Made by a program: the position numbers and the translations under genes
Shown here: in pieces, positions 1 through 8,315 of the stretch
How the letters are laid out: each line of letters starts with the position of its first letter
Numbering within the stretch: position 1 is the first letter of the stretch
Notes under the pieces: model-generated
The model's database searches: none
Told to the model about the DNA's origin: nothing
The model's input: only the letters and a program-made list of their open reading frames with translations
DNA from: 630D-37 sp037478835
GTDB lineage: Bacteria; Chloroflexota; Anaerolineae; Anaerolineales; Villigracilaceae
DNA: 64,000 nt
Reading direction: 5' to 3'
Assembly (NCBI GenBank): GCA_037478835.1
Contig: JBBFLV010000003.1
Location: 124,001-188,000 of the forward strand

Positions 1-2
1 AC

Positions 3-716
3 CTGGATGTGCTCTTTACGGCGCCTTCGGTGGAATATGAAGTGCTCCTGCGAGATGGGCGGATCGTGCGCATTGATTCACCGGCCGAGCTGCCCGATGA
101 GGCCCAGATCGTCGAAATCCGCGAGCCCTGGATGCTGATCGAGATCATCACCCCGACCGAATTCTACGGTCCGATCATGGACCTGGTAACCAAACGGCGC
201 GGGGTCTTTAAGGGACAGGAATATCCGGCCCCACACCGGGTGCAGCTTAAATTCGAGATTCCGCTCTCAGAGGTCCTCGTTGACTTCTTCGATGAGCTTA
301 AATCGCGCAGCCGTGGCTATGCCTCCTTGGATTACCAGTTCCTAGAATATCGCCCGGATGAGCTGCAAAAGCTGGAAATTTTGGTCAACGGTGAGCCGGT
401 GGACGCATTGGCCGCCATTGTGCACCGCAAGGATGCCTACCATAAGGGTCAGGCGCTGATCTCCAAGCTCAAGGACCTGATCCCGCGCCAGCTCTTCGAT
501 GTGGCCATTCAGGCCGCGGCCGGCGGGCGCATCATCAGTCGCGCCAACGTCAAAGCCCTGCGCAAGGATGTCCTCGCCAAGTGCTACGGCGGCGACATCA
601 CCCGCAAGAAGAAGCTGTTGGAAAAGCAAAAGCGCGGCAAGCGCCGCCTGAAAATGGTAGGGAATGTGGAAATCCCTCAGGAAGCCTTCATGGCCGTGCT
701 CCGTCTGGAAGATTAA
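3..716 (+). CDS. lepA: Elongation factor 4 (LepA), C-terminal part
   Basis: This is the carboxy-terminal 237 residues of the ribosome-associated GTPase EF4/LepA, which back-translocates stalled ribosomes. The frame is open to the window edge, so the GTPase domain lies upstream. The visible part begins in domain III (TAPSVEYEV), continues through the EF-G-like domain V (RGYASLDYQFLEYRPDEL) and ends with the LepA-specific basic C-terminal domain (YGGDITRKKKLLEKQKRGKR then a VEIPQEAF-type end). All of these are characteristic of LepA and absent from EF-G or TypA. The flippase-like gene begins one base after the stop, which suggests co-transcription. Confidence 0.96.
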   Translation: MDVLFTAPSVEYEVLLRDGRIVRIDSPAELPDEAQIVEIREPWMLIEIITPTEFYGPIMDLVTKRRGVFKGQEYPAPHRVQLKFEIPLSEVLVDFFDELKSRSRGYASLDYQFLEYRPDELQKLEILVNGEPVDALAAIVHRKDAYHKGQALISKLKDLIPRQLFDVAIQAAAGGRIISRANVKALRKDVLAKCYGGDITRKKKLLEKQKRGKRRLKMVGNVEIPQEAFMAVLRLED

Positions 717-717
717 G

Positions 718-1716
718 ATGTCTGCTTCCCGAACCTCCTGGCGCTGGCTACCCGGTGCTGTCATCAGCCTATTGCTGATTGCCCTCATCCTGCGCACCGT
801 CGATCTGCCGAAAACGTTACAGGCGCTCCGACAGGCGAACTATCCCCTGCTCGGCTTTGCTTTTTTGCTTTCGTTACTCTGGCTGGCGCTGCGTGCCGTC
901 GTTTGGCGCACCCTGCTACGCAACCGCCCGGCCTATACCGATGTGCTCTTCACCGCTGCCGAGGGATATTTGCTGAACAACTTTTTGCCCTTTCGATTGG
1001 GAGAATTGGGCCGCGCCCTGATCCTGAGCCGCAAAACCGACCTGAGCTTCGGTGCCATCCTGCCCACGATCCTCGTCGAGCGCGTGGTGGACCTGGGCTT
1101 TTCAGCCCTCTTTTTGCTTGCAGCGCTACCGTTCGTTTTGGGCGCGGCCGGGGCGCGCACGCTTGGATGGATCGTCGGCGCACTGGTGCTGGTAGGGCTT
1201 TTTGCGCTCTATCTGCTGGCGCGTTTTCATCAACATGCGCTTGCGTTCTTCCACCGCATCAGTCAACGTTGGCCGCGTCTTCAGGCGCGTGGCGGAAAGG
1301 CCCTGGAGGCTTTCCTGCAAGGGCTCAGCGTGATCACCGAATGGCGGGTATTCCTGCTCTTCCTCGGCTGGATGACGCTCAACTGGTTGCTGGCCTGGCT
1401 GGCCTATTTTGTCATGACCCTGGCCTATTTTCCGCAGGCTACACCGATATGGGGACTTTTTGGACTAGGCGCGGCGGCCTTCGGCGGTGCCATCCCATCT
1501 CTGCCGGGTGCCATAGGGACTTTTGAGGGTGCCTTTGGCGGCGCGTTGACTTTGCTTAGCGGCGATCCCTCTACAGCCCTGGCCGTGGCTCTCACGGCGC
1601 GCTTGTATAACTACTTTAACAGCGGTTTGCTCGGCACGTTAGGGCTGGCGCGCGATGGCGAAAGCCTCGCCCATCTCTATGCCCAACTGCGCACCTTGCG
1701 CAATCCTATGGAGTGA
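718..1716 (+). CDS. UPF0104 / LPG-synthase-TM-like flippase-domain membrane protein
   Basis: A 332-residue integral membrane protein with about eight hydrophobic segments, of the lysylphosphatidylglycerol-synthase transmembrane (flippase-like, UPF0104/AglD2) family. Family motifs are the NNFLPFRLGELGRA stretch after the second/third segment and the GAIPSLPGAIGTFEGA stretch near the end. An upstream in-frame ATG exists at 664 inside lepA, but the ATG at 718 is one base past the lepA stop and starts directly before the first membrane segment, so it is preferred. The family is thought to move lipids or polyprenyl-linked sugars across the membrane; the substrate here is unknown. A diverged paralogue lies at 46627-47619. 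Confidence 0.85.
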   Translation: MSASRTSWRWLPGAVISLLLIALILRTVDLPKTLQALRQANYPLLGFAFLLSLLWLALRAVVWRTLLRNRPAYTDVLFTAAEGYLLNNFLPFRLGELGRALILSRKTDLSFGAILPTILVERVVDLGFSALFLLAALPFVLGAAGARTLGWIVGALVLVGLFALYLLARFHQHALAFFHRISQRWPRLQARGGKALEAFLQGLSVITEWRVFLLFLGWMTLNWLLAWLAYFVMTLAYFPQATPIWGLFGLGAAAFGGAIPSLPGAIGTFEGAFGGALTLLSGDPSTALAVALTARLYNYFNSGLLGTLGLARDGESLAHLYAQLRTLRNPME

Positions 1717-1719
1717 TGC

Positions 1720-2400
1720 ATGTTACCACTATATGACACCATCCCTTCCCGCCGTTGGCCTCTGGTCAATTGGGTGCTGATTTTCTTGAATGTGGTCATC
1801 TTTCTTTTTGAGACCAGCTTGACGACTCCCCTGCTCAATCGTTTTATTTCCACCTGGGGGCTGGTGCCGGCTCGCCTGTTTCACGATCCTTCTCAGGCTT
1901 GGCCTACCCTCTTTAGCAGTATGTTCCTGCACGGAGGCTGGTTCCACCTGTTTAGCAACATGTGGATCCTTTTCATCTTTGGAGATAACGTCGAGGACCG
2001 GCTAGGGCATACCCGTTACCTGCTCTTCTACTTGCTGAGTGGGTTGGCCGCCGGCCTGCTCCAGGCGTTCCTGATGCCCCTCAGCCGCACCCCGATGGTG
2101 GGTGCCAGTGGCGCGATTGCAGGTATCTTGGGAGCATACATGATGCTCTTCCCCTACTCGCGTATTGTCAGCCTGGTGCCCTTTTTCTTCTTCGTTACCA
2201 CGGTGGATGTTCCGGCGGTGATCTACCTGGGGTTCTGGTTCCTTTCGCAGCTCTATTCCGGGCTTTTTTCGCTGGGTGGGGCCGCGATCAGCGGCATTGC
2301 CTGGTGGGCGCATATCGGCGGTTTCGTCTTCGGCCTGCTGAGCATTCACCTGTTTGCCCCTCGCCGCCCTCGCATTGTCCGATATTATGATTACTTTTGA
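1720..2400 (+). CDS. Rhomboid family intramembrane serine protease
   Basis: A 226-residue six-to-seven-segment membrane protein. The rhomboid signature is complete: the HGGWFHLFSNMW loop/helix 2 motif, the catalytic serine in GASGAIAG (Ser130) and the catalytic histidine in WWAHIGGF (His198). Rhomboids cleave transmembrane helices inside the bilayer. The start lies 4 bases after the preceding flippase-like gene, so the two are probably one transcript. The C terminus ends in a short basic, tyrosine-rich tail (RRPRIVRYYDYF). The substrate cannot be read from the context. Confidence 0.93.
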   Translation: MLPLYDTIPSRRWPLVNWVLIFLNVVIFLFETSLTTPLLNRFISTWGLVPARLFHDPSQAWPTLFSSMFLHGGWFHLFSNMWILFIFGDNVEDRLGHTRYLLFYLLSGLAAGLLQAFLMPLSRTPMVGASGAIAGILGAYMMLFPYSRIVSLVPFFFFVTTVDVPAVIYLGFWFLSQLYSGLFSLGGAAISGIAWWAHIGGFVFGLLSIHLFAPRRPRIVRYYDYF

Positions 2401-2410
2401 TGCTCCACCC

Positions 2411-2455
2411 TCCACGGTCCATTGTCCACGGTCTACGGTCCACCGTCTACGGTCC
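2411..2455 (+). repeat. Degenerate 7-bp tandem array, copy 1
   Basis: Six head-to-tail 7-bp units fit the consensus TCYACSG (for example TCCACGG, TCTACGG, TCCACCG) with one diverged unit (TCCATTG), followed by a partial unit. The array fills the gap between the rhomboid gene and the epimerase. Adjacent units of opposite S type create short inverted repeats such as ACCGT-CT-ACGGT. Related arrays are at 10177-10246 (opposite orientation) and 53421-53483. Confidence 0.9.
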
Positions 2456-2481
2456 TTAACTCCCAACAGAGGTTCTAGCCT

Positions 2482-3504
2482 ATGCACTATCTGATCACCG
2501 GAGGTGCCGGTTTCATCGGTTCCAACTATGTCTTCCGCCTGCTCCAACGCGGGGAACAAGTCACCATCTATGACAACCTGAGTCGCCCCGGCGTGCGACG
2601 GAATTTGGAATGGTTGCGAAGCACGTTTGGTGAGCGCTCCTTTGACCTCATCATCGGCGATGTGCAGGATGCCGCGTTGCTCACCGCCGCGGCGCGTCGC
2701 GCCGATGTGATCGTCCACCTCGCCGGTCAAGTAGCAGTAACCACTTCCGTCACCCATCCTCGCCAGGATTTCGAGGCCAACGCGCTGGGCACGTTCAACG
2801 CGCTGGAGGCGGCGCGCCTTTCCGAACGCAATCCGATCTTCCTCTATGCTTCCACCAACAAAGTCTACGGCGAGATGGAAGATGTGCCGGTGGTCGAAAA
2901 AGAAACGCGTTGGGATTATCAAGCGTTACCCTACGGTTGCGCGGAAACCCAACCGCTGGATTTCCATTCGCCGTATGGCTGTAGCAAGGGAAGTGGCGAT
3001 CAATACGTGCGCGATTATGCTCGTATTTACGGCTTGCGCAGCGTGGTCTTCCGCCAGTCCTGCATTTATGGGCCGCGCCAGTTCGGCATCGAGGACCAGG
3101 GCTGGGTCGCCTGGTTCATCATCGCCGCGGTGACCGGGCGACCGATCACCATCTATGGGGATGGAAAGCAGGTACGCGATGTGCTTTTTGTAGATGATTT
3201 GCTGAATGCTTACGATCAGGCCATCCTGAACATCGATCGGGCGCAAGGACAGGTCTATAACATCGGCGGAGGCCCGAAGAATACGATCTCGATCTGGCGC
3301 GAGTTCGGTCCATTGCTGGAAAAACTGCTCGGTCACCCGATCCCGGTGACCTATGGGGAATGGCGACCCGGCGATCAGCGCGTTTTCTACGCCGACATCC
3401 GCAAGGCGGAACGGGAGCTGGGCTGGACCCCGCGCATCGGCGTGGAAGAAGGCATTCGACGGCTGGTTGCCTGGGTTCAGGAGCATCGTTCGTTCTTCGT
3501 GTGA
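2482..3504 (+). CDS. NAD-dependent epimerase/dehydratase, CDP-paratose 2-epimerase-like
   Basis: A 340-residue extended short-chain dehydrogenase/reductase. The N terminus has the NAD-binding GGAGFIGS motif after the first beta strand (residues 7-14), the HLAGQVAVTTSV stretch and STNKVYG are typical of CDP-paratose/tyvelose 2-epimerase relatives, and the catalytic YxxxK is YGCSK. The C-terminal region carries the RDVLFVDDL motif of sugar-nucleotide SDRs. It probably epimerises or dehydrates a nucleotide sugar for a cell-surface glycan, although there is no polysaccharide cluster around it. The exact substrate is inferred by family only. Confidence 0.88.
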   Translation: MHYLITGGAGFIGSNYVFRLLQRGEQVTIYDNLSRPGVRRNLEWLRSTFGERSFDLIIGDVQDAALLTAAARRADVIVHLAGQVAVTTSVTHPRQDFEANALGTFNALEAARLSERNPIFLYASTNKVYGEMEDVPVVEKETRWDYQALPYGCAETQPLDFHSPYGCSKGSGDQYVRDYARIYGLRSVVFRQSCIYGPRQFGIEDQGWVAWFIIAAVTGRPITIYGDGKQVRDVLFVDDLLNAYDQAILNIDRAQGQVYNIGGGPKNTISIWREFGPLLEKLLGHPIPVTYGEWRPGDQRVFYADIRKAERELGWTPRIGVEEGIRRLVAWVQEHRSFFV

Positions 3505-3510
3505 GGCAAA

Positions 3511-4119
3511 ATGTCCCTCCATCCGTCTCTGGTTTCGCTCGCAGATGCTTTGCTCGAGGCCGGCTGCGTGCGTTTTGGGCAATTCACGCTGAAGTCTGGC
3601 TTGCAATCTCCGCTCTACATTGATCTGCGTCGCCTGATTGCTCATCCTCCGTTGCTGGCGCAGGTGGCGCAGGCCTATTTGCCGTTGCTGCGTTCGCTCT
3701 CCTTTCAGCGCCTGGCTGCGCTACCCTATGCGGCTATTCCCATCGTCACGGCCATCAGCCTGGCCGGCAATTATCCCTTCATCTACCCCCGCAAGGAGGC
3801 CAAATCCTATGGCACGCGGGCCGAGATCGAGGGAGATTACGCACCCGGAGAACAGGTGGTGGTCGTAGACGATCTGGCGACCACCGGTTCCAGCAAGTTC
3901 GAGGCGATCGAAAAGCTTCAGGCGGCCGGGCTGGTGATCCGCGATATCGTGGTGTTGATCGATCGCCAATCCGGCGCGCGCACCAGCCTAGCACAGGCCG
4001 GTTTCACCCTGCATGCCGTGCTGACCCTGAGCGATTTGCTCGACCATTGGGCGCAAACGCAGCGGGTGGAACGCGCCCTGCTGGAGGCTACCCGCGCTTT
4101 GATCACCGATCGGCCATGA
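3511..4119 (+). CDS. pyrE: Orotate phosphoribosyltransferase
   Basis: A 202-residue type I phosphoribosyltransferase that converts orotate and PRPP to orotidine 5'-monophosphate in pyrimidine synthesis. The PRPP-binding motif is VVVVDDLATTGSS, the FTLKSGLQSPLYIDLR start is the OPRTase N-terminal signature, and the flexible-loop YPRKEAKSYGTR segment carries the catalytic lysine. The final codons overlap the ATG of pyrD in an ATGA arrangement, so the two pyrimidine genes are translationally coupled. No PyrR-type attenuator is evident upstream; the gene starts 6 bases after the epimerase stop. Confidence 0.95.
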   Translation: MSLHPSLVSLADALLEAGCVRFGQFTLKSGLQSPLYIDLRRLIAHPPLLAQVAQAYLPLLRSLSFQRLAALPYAAIPIVTAISLAGNYPFIYPRKEAKSYGTRAEIEGDYAPGEQVVVVDDLATTGSSKFEAIEKLQAAGLVIRDIVVLIDRQSGARTSLAQAGFTLHAVLTLSDLLDHWAQTQRVERALLEATRALITDRP

Positions 4120-5147
4120 AACTGTACTCGCTGCTCCGTCCCCTCCTTTTTTCCCTCCCCCCGGAAACAGCCCATCGTCTCACATTGCAAATGCTGGCAA
4201 TCGGCGGTTCTTTTGCCCCGGCTCGTTGGGCATTGGAAAAGCTCTTTGCCGTCTCTTCTACGCCGGTGCAGGCCTTTGGCCTGACATTTCCGAATCGGTT
4301 GGGGCTGGCCGCCGGCTACGATAAAGACGCCGTAGCGGTACGTGGGCTGGCCGCCCTGGGCTTTGGGCACATCGAGGTCGGCACGGTGACGCCCAGACCC
4401 CAAGCGGGGAACCCCACCCCCAGGCTTTTCCGCCTGGCGGAGGATCAGGCGCTGATCAACCGTATGGGTTTCCCTTCCCAGGGAGCCGAGCGCGTGGCGC
4501 AGCGGCTTCAGGCATTGCGCCGTCAGGGCGCTCGTTTGCCGATCTTGGGCGTTAACTTGGGCAAAAATCGCGAAACACCGCTTGAAGAAGCGCTGCAGGA
4601 CTATCGGACGCTGATGGAGCGTTTTGCGCCCCTCGCCGATTACCTGGTGATCAACATCAGCTCGCCCAATACCATCGGCCTACGGCGCTTGCAGGGTGCA
4701 GAAATGCTTCGATCTCTGCTGCACGGACTACAGCAGGCCAGGCGAGAACTCCCCTCGTGTCCGCCCTTGCTGGTCAAGTTGGCCCCCGACCTGACCCGCG
4801 AAGAGCTGGAAGATGCCATCGCCGTGCTTCTAGAAGAGGGGATCGAAGGCGTGATCCTAACGAATACCACCCTAGAGCGACCTTCCCTGCGTTCCCCTTA
4901 TGCCGGGGAGAGCGGTGGCCTGAGTGGTGCTCCCTTGGCCGAGCGCAGCCGTCAGATGCTGGAATGGGTGGTGCAGATGGTTGAAGGCCGAATGGGGATC
5001 ATCAGCGTGGGGGGCATTATGAGTGCCGAAGAAGCCCATCGTCGCTTGGAGATGGGAGCAACGCTGGTACAGGTGTATACCGGGCTGGTATATCAGGGTC
5101 CAGGGTTGGTTCGTCAAATTTTACAATCGAGCCGGGAGAAAAGTTGA
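4116..5147 (+). CDS. pyrD: Dihydroorotate dehydrogenase (quinone), class 2
   Basis: A 343-residue flavoenzyme oxidising dihydroorotate to orotate. The N-terminal helical extension (LRPLLFSLPPETAHRLTLQM) is the membrane-association segment of class 2 enzymes, which pass electrons to quinone. Core motifs are NRLGLAAGYDKDA, GFGHIEVGTVTPRPQAGNP, the NISSPNT loop with the catalytic serine, and GLSGAPL. The frame is open 69 bases upstream, but the ATG at 4116 overlapping the pyrE stop is chosen because it starts the canonical N terminus. Confidence 0.95.
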   Translation: MKLYSLLRPLLFSLPPETAHRLTLQMLAIGGSFAPARWALEKLFAVSSTPVQAFGLTFPNRLGLAAGYDKDAVAVRGLAALGFGHIEVGTVTPRPQAGNPTPRLFRLAEDQALINRMGFPSQGAERVAQRLQALRRQGARLPILGVNLGKNRETPLEEALQDYRTLMERFAPLADYLVINISSPNTIGLRRLQGAEMLRSLLHGLQQARRELPSCPPLLVKLAPDLTREELEDAIAVLLEEGIEGVILTNTTLERPSLRSPYAGESGGLSGAPLAERSRQMLEWVVQMVEGRMGIISVGGIMSAEEAHRRLEMGATLVQVYTGLVYQGPGLVRQILQSSREKS

Positions 5148-5167
5148 TAAAACGCTCGCGACTCTTA

Positions 5168-5176
5168 TGATATACT
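5168..5176 (+). promoter_or_regulatory. Extended -10 promoter element of the subtilase gene
   Basis: TGATATACT matches TGn followed by a TATACT -10 hexamer at 5171-5176. No good -35 is found at 17 bp. It lies 50 bp upstream of the subtilase ATG, which has an AAAGGAGG ribosome binding site at about 5215. Confidence 0.5.
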
Positions 5177-5225
5177 TTACCTGAGGCCATCGCCTCGATC
5201 CATCCCCATTCCCAAAGGAGGAAGA

Positions 5226-7127
5226 ATGAAGCTATTCCGTTTTCTCTCAGTCGCTCTGGTGCTGGTGTTGGCCCTGAGCGTCCTCGGCGCGCGCTCCGGT
5301 TCGGCCGCTGCCGCCAACGGGCGCATACGCGTCATGGTGCAATTTGCACCGGGTCAACGTGGAGCGGTAGAGCGGGCTCTCCAGGCCGTGGGGGCGGAAT
5401 TTCACTATGTCTTCGACGATCTCAACACCTTCGCTGTGACCATTCCGCAAGCCGCCTATGAGGGCCTTCAACGCAATCCAAATGTTGTGTTGATCGAAGA
5501 GGATGCTCCCCGCTACCCGATCAGCATTCGCCGCTCCGAAAAGCCTGGTCCTACCTTGCATGTCGGTGGACAGGTCGTCCCGTATGGCGTGGAAATGGTG
5601 CAAGCCCTGGATGTGTGGGATGTCAACCGGGATGGTACGGTGGACTCCGGAGCACCTACGGGGGCAAATCGCAAGATTTGTATCATTGACTCCGGCTTCT
5701 ATACCGGTCACGAGGACCTGCAAGGGGTGAACGTGAGCGGCTATAACGGCAATTTGACCTGGTATCAGGATGGTTCCGGACATGGCACCCATGTTGCCGG
5801 GACGATCGTCGCCATGAACAATGCTCTGGGGGTAGTCGGAGTCACACCCGGAACGGTGCAAATCTATGTGGTGCGCGTTTTCGATGATACCGGAACCTGG
5901 GCCTATGCATCTTCTCTGATCGATGCGGCCTACAAGTGTCGCGATGCCGGCGCCAACATCATCAGCATGAGCCTGGGAGGTAGCCGTTCCAGCGTCACCG
6001 AGAAAAACGGTTTTGCGACGCTCTACAATAACGGCATTCTCTCGATTGCCGCCGCCGGGAACGATGGCACAACCTCCTACTCCTACCCGGCCTCGTATGA
6101 TTCGGTGATCTCCGTTGCCGCCATCGATGCCAACAAGGTAGTTGCCGATTTCTCTCAAAAGAACAACCAGGTTGAGTTGGCCGCACCGGGTGTGGGTGTG
6201 CTCAGCACAGTGCCCTACCTGGATGTAACGACCCTAACAGTTGCCGGTGTGACCTACCCTGCCGGCCACATCGAATATTCCGCCCGCGGCACGGCTACGG
6301 GCACTCTGGTAGATGGTGGGCGTTGTACGGCTACCAATGCATCCTGGAGTGGAAAAGTCGTACTTTGCGAACGTGGAGATATTTCGTTCTACGATAAGGT
6401 ACGAAACGTAGAGTTGAGTGGCGGCGTTGCGGCGGCGATCTACAACAATGTCCCCGGCGGTTTCCTGGGCACCTTGGGAGATGGCAATTCCTCCACGATC
6501 ATCGCCGTTAGCTTGAGCCAGGAAGATGGGCAATTCCTGGTGGCCAATCGTCTGGGCCAAAGCGCGACGGTCTCTAGCACCTTCACTCAACCGGCCAGCG
6601 GTTATGAGTACTATGATGGGACTTCCATGGCCACCCCTCATGTTTCTGCTGTGGCGGCGCTGGTCTGGAGTGCTCTGCCGACGGCCAGCAATACGCAGAT
6701 CCGTCAGGTTCTGCAGCAAACCGCGCAGGATTTGGGCGCGGCCGGGCGTGACAATTCCTACGGTTACGGGTTAGTGCAGGCCAAAGCGGCTATTACCGCC
6801 TTGCTGAGCACGCCGATGAATGAGCTACACGTTGGAAACCTGACTGCGACGAAAACCATCAAGGGCACCAAGTGGAATGCTACGGTCACCGTGACCGTAC
6901 TGGATCAGAACAATGCGGTCGTCTCCGGCGTCACCGTCACCGGAACCTGGAGCGGTGCGGCGAACGGTACCACTTCCTGCATCACCGGTAGCAATGGTAC
7001 CTGCTCCATGAGCGCCCAGAACATGACCGGCAGCAGCGTGACGTTCACCGTGACGAATTTGGTCAAATCGGGCTATACCTACAATCCCAGCGCCAATGTG
7101 GTGACCAGCATCACGATCACGAAATAA
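5226..7127 (+). CDS. Secreted subtilisin-family (S8) serine protease with I9 propeptide and PA insert
   Basis: A 633-residue exported protease. Residues 1-29 form a signal peptide (hydrophobic run LVLVLALSVL), and residues about 34-95 an inhibitor-I9 propeptide. The catalytic triad is Asp155 (ICIIDSGF), His186 (GHGTHVAGT) and Ser467 (GTSMATPHV). A protease-associated domain is inserted around residues 335-450 between His and Ser, and residues about 535-633 form a beta-rich Ig-like C-terminal domain with two cysteines (CITGSNGTC). A strong AAAGGAGG site precedes the ATG, and a T-rich terminator follows, so the gene is monocistronic. It probably degrades extracellular protein. Confidence 0.95.
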   Translation: MKLFRFLSVALVLVLALSVLGARSGSAAAANGRIRVMVQFAPGQRGAVERALQAVGAEFHYVFDDLNTFAVTIPQAAYEGLQRNPNVVLIEEDAPRYPISIRRSEKPGPTLHVGGQVVPYGVEMVQALDVWDVNRDGTVDSGAPTGANRKICIIDSGFYTGHEDLQGVNVSGYNGNLTWYQDGSGHGTHVAGTIVAMNNALGVVGVTPGTVQIYVVRVFDDTGTWAYASSLIDAAYKCRDAGANIISMSLGGSRSSVTEKNGFATLYNNGILSIAAAGNDGTTSYSYPASYDSVISVAAIDANKVVADFSQKNNQVELAAPGVGVLSTVPYLDVTTLTVAGVTYPAGHIEYSARGTATGTLVDGGRCTATNASWSGKVVLCERGDISFYDKVRNVELSGGVAAAIYNNVPGGFLGTLGDGNSSTIIAVSLSQEDGQFLVANRLGQSATVSSTFTQPASGYEYYDGTSMATPHVSAVAALVWSALPTASNTQIRQVLQQTAQDLGAAGRDNSYGYGLVQAKAAITALLSTPMNELHVGNLTATKTIKGTKWNATVTVTVLDQNNAVVSGVTVTGTWSGAANGTTSCITGSNGTCSMSAQNMTGSSVTFTVTNLVKSGYTYNPSANVVTSITITK

Positions 7128-7147
7128 CGTTGCTGTTTTGCGAGCTG

Positions 7148-7188
7148 AGCCTCCTGAACCGCCTCTGGCATTCAGGAGGCTTTTTTTG
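7148..7188 (+). terminator. Rho-independent terminator after the subtilase gene
   Basis: An 11-bp perfect stem (AGCCTCCTGAA pairing with TTCAGGAGGCT) with a 12-nt loop, followed by a run of seven T, lies 20 bp after the stop codon. Confidence 0.95.
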
Positions 7189-7376
7189 TGTTGATGTCAC
7201 CATCTGCTCTCTTTCGCCAATCGAGCCAGATATAGTAGCCTGATAATCATTCCTGCATCGGTATCTTGATTGGTGCCCGGTGCCTGGCAGGTCCCTCCCC
7301 AATCGTTGCTTTCAGAACGTTGCTTGACGACTTACCAGACAAACATTCCCTATTTCCTGATACAATTTATCAGCCA

Positions 7377-8087
7377 ATGAGTCTCCTTTCTTCTCCCCTG
7401 TTTGCCGATCTCTCGCCTTCGCTGCTGCAGACCCTGGAAAATATGGCTTTGCCGCGGCGCGTGGAGGAGGGAGGCTTTTTCTTCATGGAAGGGGATGAGG
7501 CCTCCCATCTGTATTTCCTTACCCTAGGGCGGGTCCATGTTTTCCGCCTCACCACGGACGGGAAGCAGATCGGTCTGCGCATCGTGACGCCTGGGATGCT
7601 GTTCGGCGCTGTGGCCATCACTCGGCCGGAGAAGGGGTATCCGGTCACAGCACAGGCCCTGGAAGATAGCCAAGCTTTGGCCTGGGAAGCGGAAAGCTTC
7701 TATGGGCTGTTGGTGCGTTTCCCCGAACTTTTCAGAAAGCTATTCCATACGGTGTATGAACATCTGGAAGAAGCCCATACCCGTCTGGTGGAACTGGCCA
7801 GTCAACGGGTGGAACAGCGACTGGCACGCCTGCTGTTGCGCTTGGCCTCTCAAATGGGGCGCGAAACTTCCGAGGGGATTTTGATCGATATGCGCCTCAC
7901 CCGTCAGACCCTGGCGGAACTTTGTGATACCACCCTTTTCAGCGTTAGCCGGGCGCTGAGCGAATGGGAACAACAAGGATGGATCACGGCCCGTCGGGAA
8001 CAGATCGTTCTACGCAATCCACATGCGCTCTTTGTGTTGAGCGAAGGGCTTGATGCGCGCGTCGGAGGCTCTCCTCGCAGACTCTAA
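7377..8087 (+). CDS. Crp/Fnr-family transcriptional regulator
   Basis: A 236-residue regulator with an N-terminal cyclic-nucleotide-binding-like beta barrel (residues about 10-115, including GRVHVFRLTTDGKQIGLRIV), a long dimerisation helix, and a C-terminal winged helix-turn-helix (residues about 165-225; LTRQTLAELCDTTLFSVSRAL). No cluster of N-terminal cysteines for an Fe-S cluster is visible, so it is not a classical Fnr; a haem, NO or other effector is possible. The frame is open to 7266, but the ATG at 7377 starts the domain and follows a TACAAT -10-like element at 7361 without a Shine-Dalgarno sequence. The NnrS unit downstream has a Crp/Fnr-type palindrome, a likely target. Confidence 0.9.
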   Translation: MSLLSSPLFADLSPSLLQTLENMALPRRVEEGGFFFMEGDEASHLYFLTLGRVHVFRLTTDGKQIGLRIVTPGMLFGAVAITRPEKGYPVTAQALEDSQALAWEAESFYGLLVRFPELFRKLFHTVYEHLEEAHTRLVELASQRVEQRLARLLLRLASQMGRETSEGILIDMRLTRQTLAELCDTTLFSVSRALSEWEQQGWITARREQIVLRNPHALFVLSEGLDARVGGSPRRL

Positions 8088-8266
8088 GGCCTCTGCTCGG
8101 ATGAAATTGCTGCACTCATTCGCTCTTTGCCTTGCATCCAGGTTTGCGAACAAAGACGTTTGATCGCCAGGATTGCGAAGCATTCTCTAGATGCAGTGAA
8201 TGTCTGAAATAGCGCTTGGCACCCCGATACTTACGACGCTAAGTTTGAAAAGCTCGATTCATTGAT

Positions 8267-8309
8267 TTTGCGCTATCGCAAAGAAAACATTCCCCGCAGA
8301 GGTTATCTT
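8267..8309 (+). promoter_or_regulatory. Crp/Fnr-type operator and promoter of the NnrS-like unit
   Basis: A perfect palindrome TTTGCG-CTAT-CGCAAA occupies 8267-8282. It has the geometry of Fnr-family sites (5+4+5 core) with TTGCG instead of TTGAT half-sites. A TATCTT -10-like hexamer at 8304-8309 begins 29.5 bp from the palindrome centre, so the inferred transcription start (about 8316) puts the operator at -41.5, the class II activator position. The start codon is at 8316, so the mRNA may be leaderless. The same arrangement precedes nirK (57767-57809). Confidence 0.7.
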
Positions 8310-8315
8310 TAGGGC

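Noticed and set aside
2002..2922. A 306-codon frame on the minus strand
   Set aside because: It runs antisense across the rhomboid gene, the first heptamer array and the epimerase, all better supported; its protein is low-complexity where the array lies and has no domain.
8140..8185. Additional TTTGCG/TTGCG words upstream of the NnrS-like gene
   Set aside because: They are isolated half-sites without a matching second half at Crp/Fnr spacing.
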